Of a stretch of 64,000 nt of DNA, positions 44,505-52,796 are shown one piece after another. A program made the position numbers and the translations under genes. Under the pieces are notes generated by a model that saw only the letters and a list, made by a program, of their open reading frames with translations, did no database searches and was not told the origin of the DNA. The stretch is taken from positions 140,678 through 204,677 of the forward strand of contig CAJTZY010000001.1 of the NCBI GenBank assembly GCA_910584085.1. The letters run 5' to 3'. This DNA comes from an uncultured Bacilli bacterium. GTDB taxonomy: Bacteria; Bacillota_I; Bacilli_A; RF39; UBA660. Within the stretch, counting starts at the first letter, position 1. Every line of letters starts with the position of its first letter.

Positions 44505-45516
44505 TGTAAAAATTAATCTTGATAAATTTAGATTTCTAGCTGCCCTTTTAGTAATTTCAATACATACATATCCATTTTTAAATATAAATAGTGAAATAGA
44601 CTATATTATTACTAGAGTACTTGCAAGAACTTTAGTTCCATTTTTCCTTATGACAACCGGTTATTTTCTTATTCCAAAGGCACTTAAACATAAAGAAATA
44701 TTAAATGGTTATGTAAAGAAGATAATAAAAATATATATTATTTGTATCTTAATTTATTTACCTATAAATATTTATACAAAGGGCCTTGATAATCTAAACC
44801 TTATAAATATCCTTAAAGGCATATTTATAGATGGAACCTTCTATCACCTATGGTATTTCCCCGCACTTATTCTAGGAATTTTAATAACTTGTACAATACT
44901 AAAAAAATTAAATAATAAAAAATCCTTTATCATATTCATTATTCTTTATTTAATAGGATTATTTGGTGATAGTTATTATGGCTTAATTAAAAATACAATA
45001 TTTGAAAATGTTTATAACTATATATTTATGATTTCAAATTATACAAGAAATGGATTATTTTATGTACCTATATTTTTGTATTTAGGTTATACATTTAATA
45101 CCCATAATTATAACATTACTAAAAAACAGAATATAATACTTTTAATACTTTTCAGTATTTTATTAGGACTTGAGGGATATAACTTATACTTATTAGATAT
45201 ACCAAGACATAACAGTATGTATTTAACATTAATACCATGCATGATTTTATTATTTAATCTGCTAATTAAAACAAATGATACACAAAGTAGAAACTTAAGA
45301 GAAATATCAGAACTTATATATATTATTCATCCTATGTCAATTATTTTTATAAGAGGTATTGCTAAATTTATTAAACTGGAAAACATTATGATAAATAATA
45401 ATTTTATTCATTATATATGTGTAGTAATTTTAACTTTAATTATATGTATTATATTTATAAAAATAAAGGAAGTAATAAAACATGGCTTTAGAAAAAGAAG
45501 AAACTTCACTATCTAG
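44494..45516 (+). CDS. vanT: Membrane half of VanT (acyltransferase-3-like)
   Basis: The 340-residue protein has about ten hydrophobic segments and starts NVKINLDKFRFLAALLVISI, the pattern of acyltransferase-3 proteins. In VanT this domain is the N-terminal half and is thought to handle L-Ser uptake or supply. Here it stops at 45516, and the racemase half begins in another frame 35 bases earlier. The two lengths add up to a normal VanT (about 710 residues). See the finding on the split. Confidence 0.85.
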   Translation: MKNNVKINLDKFRFLAALLVISIHTYPFLNINSEIDYIITRVLARTLVPFFLMTTGYFLIPKALKHKEILNGYVKKIIKIYIICILIYLPINIYTKGLDNLNLINILKGIFIDGTFYHLWYFPALILGILITCTILKKLNNKKSFIIFIILYLIGLFGDSYYGLIKNTIFENVYNYIFMISNYTRNGLFYVPIFLYLGYTFNTHNYNITKKQNIILLILFSILLGLEGYNLYLLDIPRHNSMYLTLIPCMILLFNLLIKTNDTQSRNLREISELIYIIHPMSIIFIRGIAKFIKLENIMINNNFIHYICVVILTLIICIIFIKIKEVIKHGFRKRRNFTI

Positions 45517-46618
45517 TAGAGCTTGGATAGAAATAAATGTAGAAAATTTAATTTATAACATAAAACAAATAGAAAATATAATACCCAAGGATACTAAAAT
45601 AATGGCAGTCGTTAAGGCAAATGCTTATGGGCATGGTATGATTACTATATCTAAAATATTAGAGGAGTATGGTATAAATGATTTTGCAGTTGCAACAATT
45701 GAAGAGGGAATAACTTTAAGAAAAAATGGACTAAAAGGAAATATTTTAATACTAGGATATACAGACCTAAGTAAAATAGAGGATATAATAAAATATAATT
45801 TAATTCAAACTATAGTAGACTATGAATATGCATATAAGTTATCAACACTTAATTTATCAAAAAAAGTTAAAGTACATATTAAAATAAATACTGGAATGAA
45901 TAGACTAGGAGAAAGTTATAAAAATATTGATAGTATTAAAAAAATATATAAATTTAAAAACCTTAATATTCTTGGAATATATACCCATCTTGTAGCACCA
46001 GATAGTCTTTTAAAAGAAGATATAAAATTTACACAAAGTCAAATAAATAATTTTTATACTTTAATAAATATATTAAAAACTGAAGGATATAATGTAGGAA
46101 AAATACATATTCAAAGTAGTTATGGAATTCTAAATTATTCGAATCTTAAATGTGACTATGTAAGACCGGGGATTATTATGTATGGAGTTTGTAGTGGGAA
46201 CACTAGGATAAAAATAAATCTTAAGCCAGTTCTTTCATTAAAGGCTAAAGTAACGAGTATTAAATATATAGCTAAAAATGAACCAGTTAGTTATGGTAGA
46301 AAATATATAACAAATAAAAACATTAAAATAGCAACTGTCTCTATTGGATATGCAGATGGATTGCCTAGAAGTTTATCACTCAAAAACACTAAAGTACTTA
46401 TAAATAATCATTATGCCGAAATTATTGGTAGAATTTGTATGGATCAGTTAATAATAGACATATCTAATTTAAATGTAAAAGTAGGGGATGCAGTTACACT
46501 AATAGGTGATAAATATTATATTAGAGCAAATTTTATAGCAAAAAAAGCAAGTACAATACCAAATGAATTATTAAGTAGATTAGGTAATAGACTAGAATAT
46601 AAAATAGTAAAAAATTAA
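45482..46618 (+). CDS. vanT: Racemase half of VanT (alanine/serine racemase)
   Basis: The 378-residue protein is a fold-III PLP racemase: IMAVVKANAYGHG with the Schiff-base Lys, VHIKINTGMNRLG, and the second-site segment GRICMDQLIIDIS. In VanT this half makes D-Ser from L-Ser for the ligase. Its ATG has a good AAAGGAAG 8 bases upstream inside the membrane gene, so it can be translated on its own with coupling. It could also serve as an ordinary alanine racemase. Confidence 0.9.
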   Translation: MALEKEETSLSSRAWIEINVENLIYNIKQIENIIPKDTKIMAVVKANAYGHGMITISKILEEYGINDFAVATIEEGITLRKNGLKGNILILGYTDLSKIEDIIKYNLIQTIVDYEYAYKLSTLNLSKKVKVHIKINTGMNRLGESYKNIDSIKKIYKFKNLNILGIYTHLVAPDSLLKEDIKFTQSQINNFYTLINILKTEGYNVGKIHIQSSYGILNYSNLKCDYVRPGIIMYGVCSGNTRIKINLKPVLSLKAKVTSIKYIAKNEPVSYGRKYITNKNIKIATVSIGYADGLPRSLSLKNTKVLINNHYAEIIGRICMDQLIIDISNLNVKVGDAVTLIGDKYYIRANFIAKKASTIPNELLSRLGNRLEYKIVKN

Positions 46619-46721
46619 ATCAGTTTATTTAATAATATTCTTATTACATTTTATATTTATATTTTGATAATAAGGCTTTTTTCTTTTTTTTAAAAAAATT
46701 TAAAAATAAAATAAGGAAGTA

Positions 46722-46730
46722 TGCTATAAT
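46722..46730 (+). promoter_or_regulatory. Extended -10 promoter of the retroelement
   Basis: TG-C-TATAAT lies 63 bases before the Avd-like gene. It is the only good promoter candidate between vanT and the retroelement. Confidence 0.55.
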
Positions 46731-46793
46731 ATAACTGTTGTGAGTAATAAAGTTAACTTAATACTCATTAACTAGTTAGAGGTTATAGTTAAA

Positions 46794-47375
46794 ATGTATC
46801 AAGTAAGTAGAGATAGTAATTTAAAAATTCCCAAAAAAATTGAAATAAATTATAAAAATATAAATAGTAATGATGAAATAATTGCTATAAAAAAAGCTAT
46901 TTGTATAGCCAAAGATAAAAAATATATAAATAATTTAAGTAGCAATCTAAAAATAACTGATAAGGAACTAGATCTAGTATCAAAAATACCATGTAATTCG
47001 AACGACCTAGTAGTTATAACAACAATGAAAAAATTGGGAGCTTATGTAATTACAATAACAGAAAAGTCCCCTAAAAAATTTAGAAGGGTATTTGTAAATA
47101 GAATGCAAAATTATTGTTTAGAAACGTTAGAATATTTACTTGAAGCTAATTTTATTAGAATAGATTCAATAGATAAGAAACTACAAAGAGAAGAATTACA
47201 AAAAGAGGCAATAATTAAGTTAAAACTTTTAGGATATATTTCTATGGTCGCACAATCATCTGGGTGTATTTTAGGCAGACAATATAAACAAATTTCTATT
47301 CAGCTAACTAAAGTAATTAATTTAATAATTGCCTGGAAAAAAAGTGACGATGATAGATGGAAATTAAAAAAATAG
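46794..47375 (+). CDS. avd: Avd-like accessory protein of the diversity-generating retroelement
   Basis: The 193-residue protein has an Avd-type four-helix bundle in its last ~110 residues (FVNRMQNYCLETLEYLLEAN, then KEAIIKLKLLGYISMVAQSS and the basic/aromatic end IIAWKKSDDDRWK). Avd proteins form a positively charged pentamer that binds the reverse transcriptase and template RNA. An N-terminal extension of about 85 residues (Lys/Asn/Ile-rich) is longer than in typical Avd and is unassigned. The template repeat begins 72 bases after its stop, the usual gene order. Confidence 0.85.
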   Translation: MYQVSRDSNLKIPKKIEINYKNINSNDEIIAIKKAICIAKDKKYINNLSSNLKITDKELDLVSKIPCNSNDLVVITTMKKLGAYVITITEKSPKKFRRVFVNRMQNYCLETLEYLLEANFIRIDSIDKKLQREELQKEAIIKLKLLGYISMVAQSSGCILGRQYKQISIQLTKVINLIIAWKKSDDDRWKLKK

Positions 47376-47733
47376 GATTATAAGTTGAAAGACTTTTAAT
47401 TAAGGGAAAAATTAAATTGTGAGGCCACTTGTCCTAGTCCTTAGTTCGCCCGCGCGGTTAACTAAAACGGAAATAAGAATTGGAATAATGTTAATAAACG
47501 TGATGGTGGTTGTCGTCCAGATTCACTTTTGAAGAGATTTATTGTAATCTAAAAAACAAGTGAGAGAATATATTTTATGTGAGATATGTGAGTACTGTAA
47601 AGTGAAGGAATTTTTCTCTTTTCTAATCGCTAAAAGGAATTAGTGCGATGGGAAAATTGTTGACACCTACACAACCAACAAATATTATATATATTTTTTG
47701 GGAGTTATAAGAGGTGTTTTTTTAGGAGTAAAT
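47376..47733 (+). ncRNA. Template RNA region of the retroelement
   Basis: These 358 non-coding bases between avd and the reverse transcriptase contain the template repeat (47447-47520) and a downstream region able to form hairpins, for example ATCGCTAA against TTAGTGCGAT near 47625-47656. In characterised DGRs, the RNA spanning the TR and its 3' flank is what the RT-Avd complex copies. Confidence 0.75.
47447..47520 (+). repeat. Template repeat (TR)
   Basis: This 74-base segment matches VR at 49108-49180. The first 13 and last 17 bases are identical. Between them are eleven substitutions, all at TR adenines (ten A to G, one A to T), and one TR adenine (47484 or 47485) is absent from VR. Read in the target frame, TR gives Asn-rich codons and an in-frame TAA at 47463-47465. 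Confidence 0.95.
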
Positions 47734-48753
47734 ATGAAGTTAAATGAAATTTTTAATTTTGAAAATTTGTATAGAGCACATAAAAATTGCCGTAAATCTA
47801 AACAACATAAAGGTGAAGTAATAAGATTTGAAACTAATTTAAGTGCCAATATAATGAATATAATAGATGAAATATGCACAAAAAAATATAAATTAGGGAA
47901 ATATAAAAGATTTCTCATTTATGAACCAAAAGAAAGATTAATAGAGGCACTTCCTTATAAAGATAGAGTAGTTATAAGGTGTTTTTGTGATGCATGTCTA
48001 AAAGATAGAATAGAAAAAAAATTAATTTTTGATAATGCAGCTTGCAGAGTAGGCAAAGGTACTAATTTTTCAATACAAAGATTACATAAATTTTTAAGAA
48101 GTGAATATATAAAAGAAAATAATAATGAAATATATTTTTTAAAGTGTGATATTAAGAAATATTTTCCAAGTATTAATCATAATATTTTGATAAATTTATT
48201 AGAGAAGGTTGGATTTTCAAGTGATGAGATGTGGTTTATTAAAAAGATTATATGTGAACAACCAAGTAATAGAGATGTTGGCTTACCACTTGGAAATCAA
48301 TCAAGCCAGTGGTTCGCACTTTTATATTTAAATGAAATAGATAGATTAATTAAGGAAAAGTTGAGAGTTAAGTGCTATGTAAGATATATGGATGATATGA
48401 TTTTAATTCATAGAGATAAAAAATTTTTAAGGGAGTGTAAGGATCTTATAGAGAGAATGTGTAAAGATAGACTTAAACTATCATTAAACCAGAAAACTGG
48501 AATAGGTAAAGTAAGCAATGGAATAGATTTTTTAGGATATCGGCATATTTTAAATTGTAGAGGACGCGTTATAATTAAGCTTAGGGCATCTTCTAAAATT
48601 AGATTGAAAAGACATATTAAAACACTAATGAAACTTAGGAAAAACGAGGTAGTTGATGACAATTATATTTTATTACGTAAAAATTCATTTTATGAACATA
48701 TAAGATTAACTAATGAAAGTAAAGAATTAAAAAATATTGTTATACCTAAATAA
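47734..48753 (+). CDS. Diversity-generating retroelement reverse transcriptase
   Basis: The 339-residue RT has YVRYMDDMIL at the catalytic site, FLKCDIKKYFPSINH in motif A, and GLPLGNQSSQWFALLYLNEI, the DGR-type motif with Ser-Gln in place of the group II intron sequence. FLGYRHI and a basic thumb follow. It copies the template RNA with errors at adenines. There is no maturase or endonuclease domain. The ATG at 47734 follows AGGAG by 5 bases; an upstream in-frame start at 47698 lies in the template region. Confidence 0.95.
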   Translation: MKLNEIFNFENLYRAHKNCRKSKQHKGEVIRFETNLSANIMNIIDEICTKKYKLGKYKRFLIYEPKERLIEALPYKDRVVIRCFCDACLKDRIEKKLIFDNAACRVGKGTNFSIQRLHKFLRSEYIKENNNEIYFLKCDIKKYFPSINHNILINLLEKVGFSSDEMWFIKKIICEQPSNRDVGLPLGNQSSQWFALLYLNEIDRLIKEKLRVKCYVRYMDDMILIHRDKKFLRECKDLIERMCKDRLKLSLNQKTGIGKVSNGIDFLGYRHILNCRGRVIIKLRASSKIRLKRHIKTLMKLRKNEVVDDNYILLRKNSFYEHIRLTNESKELKNIVIPK

Positions 48754-48777
48754 TTGCAAATTATTTATTTGCAATTA
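48751..48777. terminator. 11-bp hairpin after the reverse transcriptase
   Basis: TAATTGCAAAT (48751-48761) and ATTTGCAATTA (48767-48777) form a perfect stem that includes the RT stop codon. There is little T-run, so termination is uncertain. Confidence 0.6.
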
Positions 48778-48886
48778 TAAATTTTATAAAGAACAAAGTG
48801 TACTTTTTTTGATATTATTAGTAAATTTTGATGTAAATAATTTAAAAATAATATAAAATATGCTATACTTAAAATAGGTGATGTAA

Positions 48887-49222
48887 ATGAATAAAATTAA
48901 TTTAACACTTTTAACAGTAGAAGAAATTTTTGGAAGTGATAAGAAGAAGCCGTTAGAAATATTTGAAAAATATGGAACAAAAGCAGCAATAACAGATTTT
49001 TCAGTAGCCTTAGGAGGATATATAAATGATAACTTCTTTACTGATGATGGTAAATCATTAGCTAATAGAACAGGATGGTGGTGGACCAAAAGTCCAATAA
49101 ACAACGACGCCCGCGCGGTTGACTGGATCGGGAGTAAGGGTTGGATAGTGTTAATGAACGTGGTGGTGGTTGTCGTCCAGCTTTACCGTTCTCATCAATC
49201 TCTAAAATCTCCTCGAACGTAG
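48887..49222 (+). CDS. Retroelement target protein, N-terminal part (frameshifted in VR)
   Basis: The frame starts after AGGTGAT and encodes LLTVEEIFGSDKKKPLEIFE, then ANRTGWWWTKSPINNDARAV, the lead-in of the C-type-lectin-like targets common in gut Bacillota DGRs. Inside VR a missing adenine shifts the frame near 49145, and translation continues in a wrong frame (Val-rich run) to a stop at 49222. Restoring one base gives ...GWNSVNERGGGCRPALP, which joins the ATPase-bearing frame below. The intact gene would span 48887-50823, about 645 residues. Confidence 0.85.
   Translation: MNKINLTLLTVEEIFGSDKKKPLEIFEKYGTKAAITDFSVALGGYINDNFFTDDGKSLANRTGWWWTKSPINNDARAVDWIGSKGWIVLMNVVVVVVQLYRSHQSLKSPRT
49108..49180 (+). 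repeat. Variable repeat (VR) of the retroelement
   Basis: 73 bases, homologous to TR at 47447-47520. The 3' end TGGTGGTTGTCGTCCAG is identical in both and would serve as the initiation-of-homing region. A 7-bp inverted repeat (TATTCTC/GAGAATA, 49239-49265) lies 58 bases downstream, where some DGRs carry a hairpin. VR lies internally in the target, not at its 3' end. Confidence 0.95.
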
Positions 49223-50823
49223 TGAGAGGTAGAAATGGTATTCTCGAAGTAGAATTTGGAGAATATCCACAGTGGACTTGTTCAAAACAATTAGGTAAAA
49301 CATTAGAAAGATTGTATAGAAGTAACACCCTAAATAAAACAGGAAAATGTTATACAACAGATTCTAGACCATATAGTGAATATGATAAGGGATTCGCTTC
49401 TCAAAAACATATAGAATATGAATATAATGGTAAAAAATATGTTAGAGTCAAGGTTAATTCATATTTTGATGGTAGTGAAATAACATTTTCAAATGGAGAA
49501 AAGTATAAAGATGGGGATTTTATTTGGATTAGTGTTAGCCCTATAAAATGGTTAGTAGATGAAAAAAATGATTTAGCAATTACTAAAAACATAATAGTAT
49601 CTGGAGTTCAGTTTAATATAGAAAGTAATTATAATGGGAAAAATTTTGATAAGATGAATATAAAAAAATTTTTTGATAACGATTTATCAAAAGATATAGT
49701 ATTATCAAAAGATTATGATGTAAATTTAAATAAGACTGATATAATGCCCAAAAACTTATTGAAAAAGAAAAATCCATATAATTTTAACTTTGATAATGTA
49801 AGTGAAGAGGATATAATAAAAGGTTCAGTAGAGAGCAATGTTTCAGTATTTTTACATGGACAATCAAGTGAGGGTAAAAGTGCAAGGGTAAAACAATTAG
49901 ATCCAGATTTAGAAATCATATATTTGGGTACAGCAACACCAGAAAGTTTAAATGGAAAAAGTGTGTATAATTCTAATACAGGAGAAATGATAGATGTTCC
50001 TCCTACATGGTATAAAAAAATCAAACAAAAATGCGAAAGTGAACCAAATAAAATTCACATATTGTTTTTTGATGAATTAACAAATGCAGTACCTTCAATA
50101 CAAAAAATGGCATTTAATATTGTACTTGATAAGGAAATAGACGGAAAGTGGAAACTTCCAGATAATGTAAGAATAGTTGCAGCTGGAAATGAGTTAAATG
50201 ATTCCCTTGCAGCTAATACAATGGCGGAACCATTATTTAACCGTTTCGCACATGTATATATACAAACAACAGCTGAATCTTGGTTAAAATGGGCGTGTAC
50301 GCCAGAGCAAGAGTATAAGAGATTAGATTATCAGGAGTCAAAACAAGAATATAAAATACATCCTGCAATTTATTCTTTTATAGCATTTAGGGGAGATGAA
50401 GTTTTAAGAACAGAATATACTGGCGATAAACCAAATGCAGATCCAAGAAAATGGGAATTAGCCTCTAAGGTACTATACCAAACTAGAAATCCTGAAATGC
50501 TAAGGGCCTTAGTTGGTGAAGATATAACATCTGAGTTTTGTGCATTTTGTAAACAACGGGTTATAACTCTTGAAGATGTTATTAATGACAATTATTCAGA
50601 GTATGATTTAGAAATGGGAATGTCAGAAAAGTATGCTACTATAGTAGGATTATCTCGATGTAATTATGAAAATCTAAAAAAAGTTAGAATTTTTGCAATG
50701 AAATTAGGTTCAGAATTTTGTGCGTTATTTGATAGTTTATGGGCGCATGGCGACTTAGAAAGAGTAGAAAAAATTGCAGAATTAACGATAGATAATGATT
50801 ATATTGGAGGTATGAAAAAATGA
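49141..50823 (+). CDS. Retroelement target protein, C-terminal part with MoxR-type ATPase
   Basis: This frame (560 codons, formally opening with TTG) holds the rest of the target. After VR comes RGRNGILEVEFGEYPQ and a segment with FIWISVSPIKWLVDEKNDLA and TKNIIVSGVQFN, as in DUF6273-type target proteins. From about residue 225 there is a MoxR-like AAA+ ATPase: FLHGQSSEGKSAR is Walker A, HILFFDELTNA Walker B, RIVAAGNE the sensor, PLFNRFAHVY the arginine-finger region. So the diversified ligand-binding domain and the ATPase were one polypeptide before the frameshift. The real start is probably at 48887. Confidence 0.85.
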   Translation: MDSVNERGGGCRPALPFSSISKISSNVVRGRNGILEVEFGEYPQWTCSKQLGKTLERLYRSNTLNKTGKCYTTDSRPYSEYDKGFASQKHIEYEYNGKKYVRVKVNSYFDGSEITFSNGEKYKDGDFIWISVSPIKWLVDEKNDLAITKNIIVSGVQFNIESNYNGKNFDKMNIKKFFDNDLSKDIVLSKDYDVNLNKTDIMPKNLLKKKNPYNFNFDNVSEEDIIKGSVESNVSVFLHGQSSEGKSARVKQLDPDLEIIYLGTATPESLNGKSVYNSNTGEMIDVPPTWYKKIKQKCESEPNKIHILFFDELTNAVPSIQKMAFNIVLDKEIDGKWKLPDNVRIVAAGNELNDSLAANTMAEPLFNRFAHVYIQTTAESWLKWACTPEQEYKRLDYQESKQEYKIHPAIYSFIAFRGDEVLRTEYTGDKPNADPRKWELASKVLYQTRNPEMLRALVGEDITSEFCAFCKQRVITLEDVINDNYSEYDLEMGMSEKYATIVGLSRCNYENLKKVRIFAMKLGSEFCALFDSLWAHGDLERVEKIAELTIDNDYIGGMKK

Positions 50824-51227
50824 GTCAAGAAAAAAGATTAGAAATGTTAAATGATTATATTAAAATGAATATTGCTCCTATCTTAGTGGAAAATATCCCA
50901 TCTAATATATTTGGAAGTAATTCAGTTATTCTTCCAGCAGAACTTGATATATCAATGCTAAATGGGCATTATGAAGGGATAGAATTTATGCCTCCTTCAT
51001 GGTATGTTCAAGTAGTTAGAAATTCTAGTAGTAGCAATAATATCTTAGTGATAGATGAAATCTCAAGGGTATCAAAAGAAGATCAAATGAAATTTTATGA
51101 ACTATTAAAGTATCGAAAAATTGGAACATTTGATTTACCAAAAAATTGTGTAATAATTATTACTTGCAGAGATAAGAATATTCCATTAATTAATGAAAAA
51201 TTAGTATCTTTATTTGTACATATTTAG
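50820..51227 (+). CDS. MoxR-like ATPase paralogue lacking Walker A
   Basis: The 135-residue protein overlaps the target stop by 4 bases (ATGA). Its sequence repeats part of the preceding ATPase: MLNGHYEGIEFMPPSWY parallels SLNGKSVYN...VPPTWY, and NILVIDEISRVSKEDQMKFY is a Walker B segment followed by a sensor-like CVIIITCRDK. No Walker A is present, so it may be a regulatory or degenerate subunit of the ATPase ring. It may also be a truncated duplicate. Confidence 0.75.
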   Translation: MSQEKRLEMLNDYIKMNIAPILVENIPSNIFGSNSVILPAELDISMLNGHYEGIEFMPPSWYVQVVRNSSSSNNILVIDEISRVSKEDQMKFYELLKYRKIGTFDLPKNCVIIITCRDKNIPLINEKLVSLFVHI

Positions 51228-51234
51228 GTGAATT

Positions 51235-52728
51235 ATGATTGTAGATAAAGATACTATAAAAAAAAGATTACTTGTAAAATATCCTTTTTTTAGAAGTACA
51301 ATAGCTAAACTTAAAATAGTTGAAGATATAAATTGTCTAGGATATAATGGTAATCCAACAGCTGGTACAGATGGAGATACAGTATATTACCATCCAGACT
51401 TTATGAATAACTTAGATGAAGATGAACAACTTTTTATATTTGCTCATGAAGTTGGTCATGTCGCTCTCAATCACATTATAAGAAGTGAAGGTAGAGATCA
51501 AGAAATTTGGAATATAGCAGCAGATGCCGTTTTAAATGCAAATTTAATTAAGGATGGTTTAAAGTTTGTTAAGGGCGGGGTTAATATTCCAGAAGCCATT
51601 AATTACAATGCAGAAACCTTTTATAATAAATTGATTCAGGAAAAAGAACAAAAAAAATCACAAAATCAAAAAGGTAATGGTAATCAACAATCAAATTCAA
51701 AGGCGGATGAGTGTAAAAATAGTAGTCAAAGTGATTCTAGTAATCAAAATATAAAACAAAATAGTAATGACAGCAATAATATACCCGATGATGCAAACTA
51801 TGATGTCGGATTTGATACTCATAAAATGTGGAATGATGCGATAAATAAGACATTTAATTCTAGTGATGGAACAAATGAATTAGATAACTCCAAAAATGAC
51901 CGTAATAACAAGGATAAACAGAGTTTTCTAGAAAAACTATTTAAAAAAAAGAAAGACAAAGGTAGACAATTAGAACAAACTGAAAAGGAAAATCAGGAAA
52001 GCGAAAATCAAAATAATATTTTTGAAATGGATGAACAAGAGGCATTCAGCAAAAATAGAGAGGAAAAGAAAAAATTACTTAGGGAATTAAGGGATTCATT
52101 TGCCAAACAGTCTATAGGTGCAGGGAATACTACTGATCAGTCAATAAGGAAGATAGATAATATTGGAACATCTATTTCATTAATAGACTGGAGAAAATTA
52201 CTAAAAGAATGTGTAAAGTTTGATATAGATTGGACTTATAAAAATGCAACTATAGAAAATGGTGTAGTTACTCCATATCTTGAAGAAACTCCAACGCCAG
52301 AAACTGAAATAGTTTTAGATACCAGTGGGTCAATAGATGATAATTTACTTAGAAATTTTTTAATGGAATGCAAAAATATACTTCAGACATCCAAAGTGAA
52401 AGTGGGATGCTTCGATACTAAATTTTATGGTTTTCAGGAGATTAAAACGGTTAAAGACATAGAAAATATGGAATTTAAAGGACATGGCGGTACAGATTTT
52501 AATGTTGCAGTAGAAGCTTTCTCAAAACGTGTAGAAAATAAAATAATATTTACTGATGGTCAAGCGAGTATGCCAGAAAAGTCAATAGATGCAATTTGGA
52601 TAGTTTTTGGTGGAAGGAAAATTAATCCTAAAGGTGGAAAGGTAATTTATATTTCGGACGAACAATTTAAAAGATTATGCTTTAAACAAAATGATGATAA
52701 TTTACAAGGTAAGAATAGGACAAGATAA
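51235..52728 (+). CDS. Metallopeptidase-like / vWA protein of the retroelement system
   Basis: The 497-residue protein has a zinc-peptidase-like motif AHEVGHVALNHI in its N-terminal third. A low-complexity Asn/Ser/Gln/Lys linker follows (residues ~140-270). The C-terminal von Willebrand A-like domain has the metal-site sequence EIVLDTSGSIDDN and later GHGGTDFNVAVEAF and KIIFTDGQAS. This DUF2201-type architecture often pairs with MoxR ATPases, which are thought to drive or remodel the vWA partner. It completes a target-ATPase-vWA unit. A terminator overlaps the stop. Confidence 0.88.
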   Translation: MIVDKDTIKKRLLVKYPFFRSTIAKLKIVEDINCLGYNGNPTAGTDGDTVYYHPDFMNNLDEDEQLFIFAHEVGHVALNHIIRSEGRDQEIWNIAADAVLNANLIKDGLKFVKGGVNIPEAINYNAETFYNKLIQEKEQKKSQNQKGNGNQQSNSKADECKNSSQSDSSNQNIKQNSNDSNNIPDDANYDVGFDTHKMWNDAINKTFNSSDGTNELDNSKNDRNNKDKQSFLEKLFKKKKDKGRQLEQTEKENQESENQNNIFEMDEQEAFSKNREEKKKLLRELRDSFAKQSIGAGNTTDQSIRKIDNIGTSISLIDWRKLLKECVKFDIDWTYKNATIENGVVTPYLEETPTPETEIVLDTSGSIDDNLLRNFLMECKNILQTSKVKVGCFDTKFYGFQEIKTVKDIENMEFKGHGGTDFNVAVEAFSKRVENKIIFTDGQASMPEKSIDAIWIVFGGRKINPKGGKVIYISDEQFKRLCFKQNDDNLQGKNRTR

Positions 52729-52751
52729 ATATAAGATCTATGTCCTTTTTT
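52717..52751 (+). terminator. Hairpin terminator ending the retroelement operon
   Basis: AGGACA-AGAT pairs with ATCTA-TGTCCT around an AT-rich loop, followed by six T residues. The left arm includes the last codons of the vWA gene. Confidence 0.75.
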
Positions 52752-52796
52752 GATATCAAACATTGGGCATTTTCATATAATAAGTAGGTGATATTA

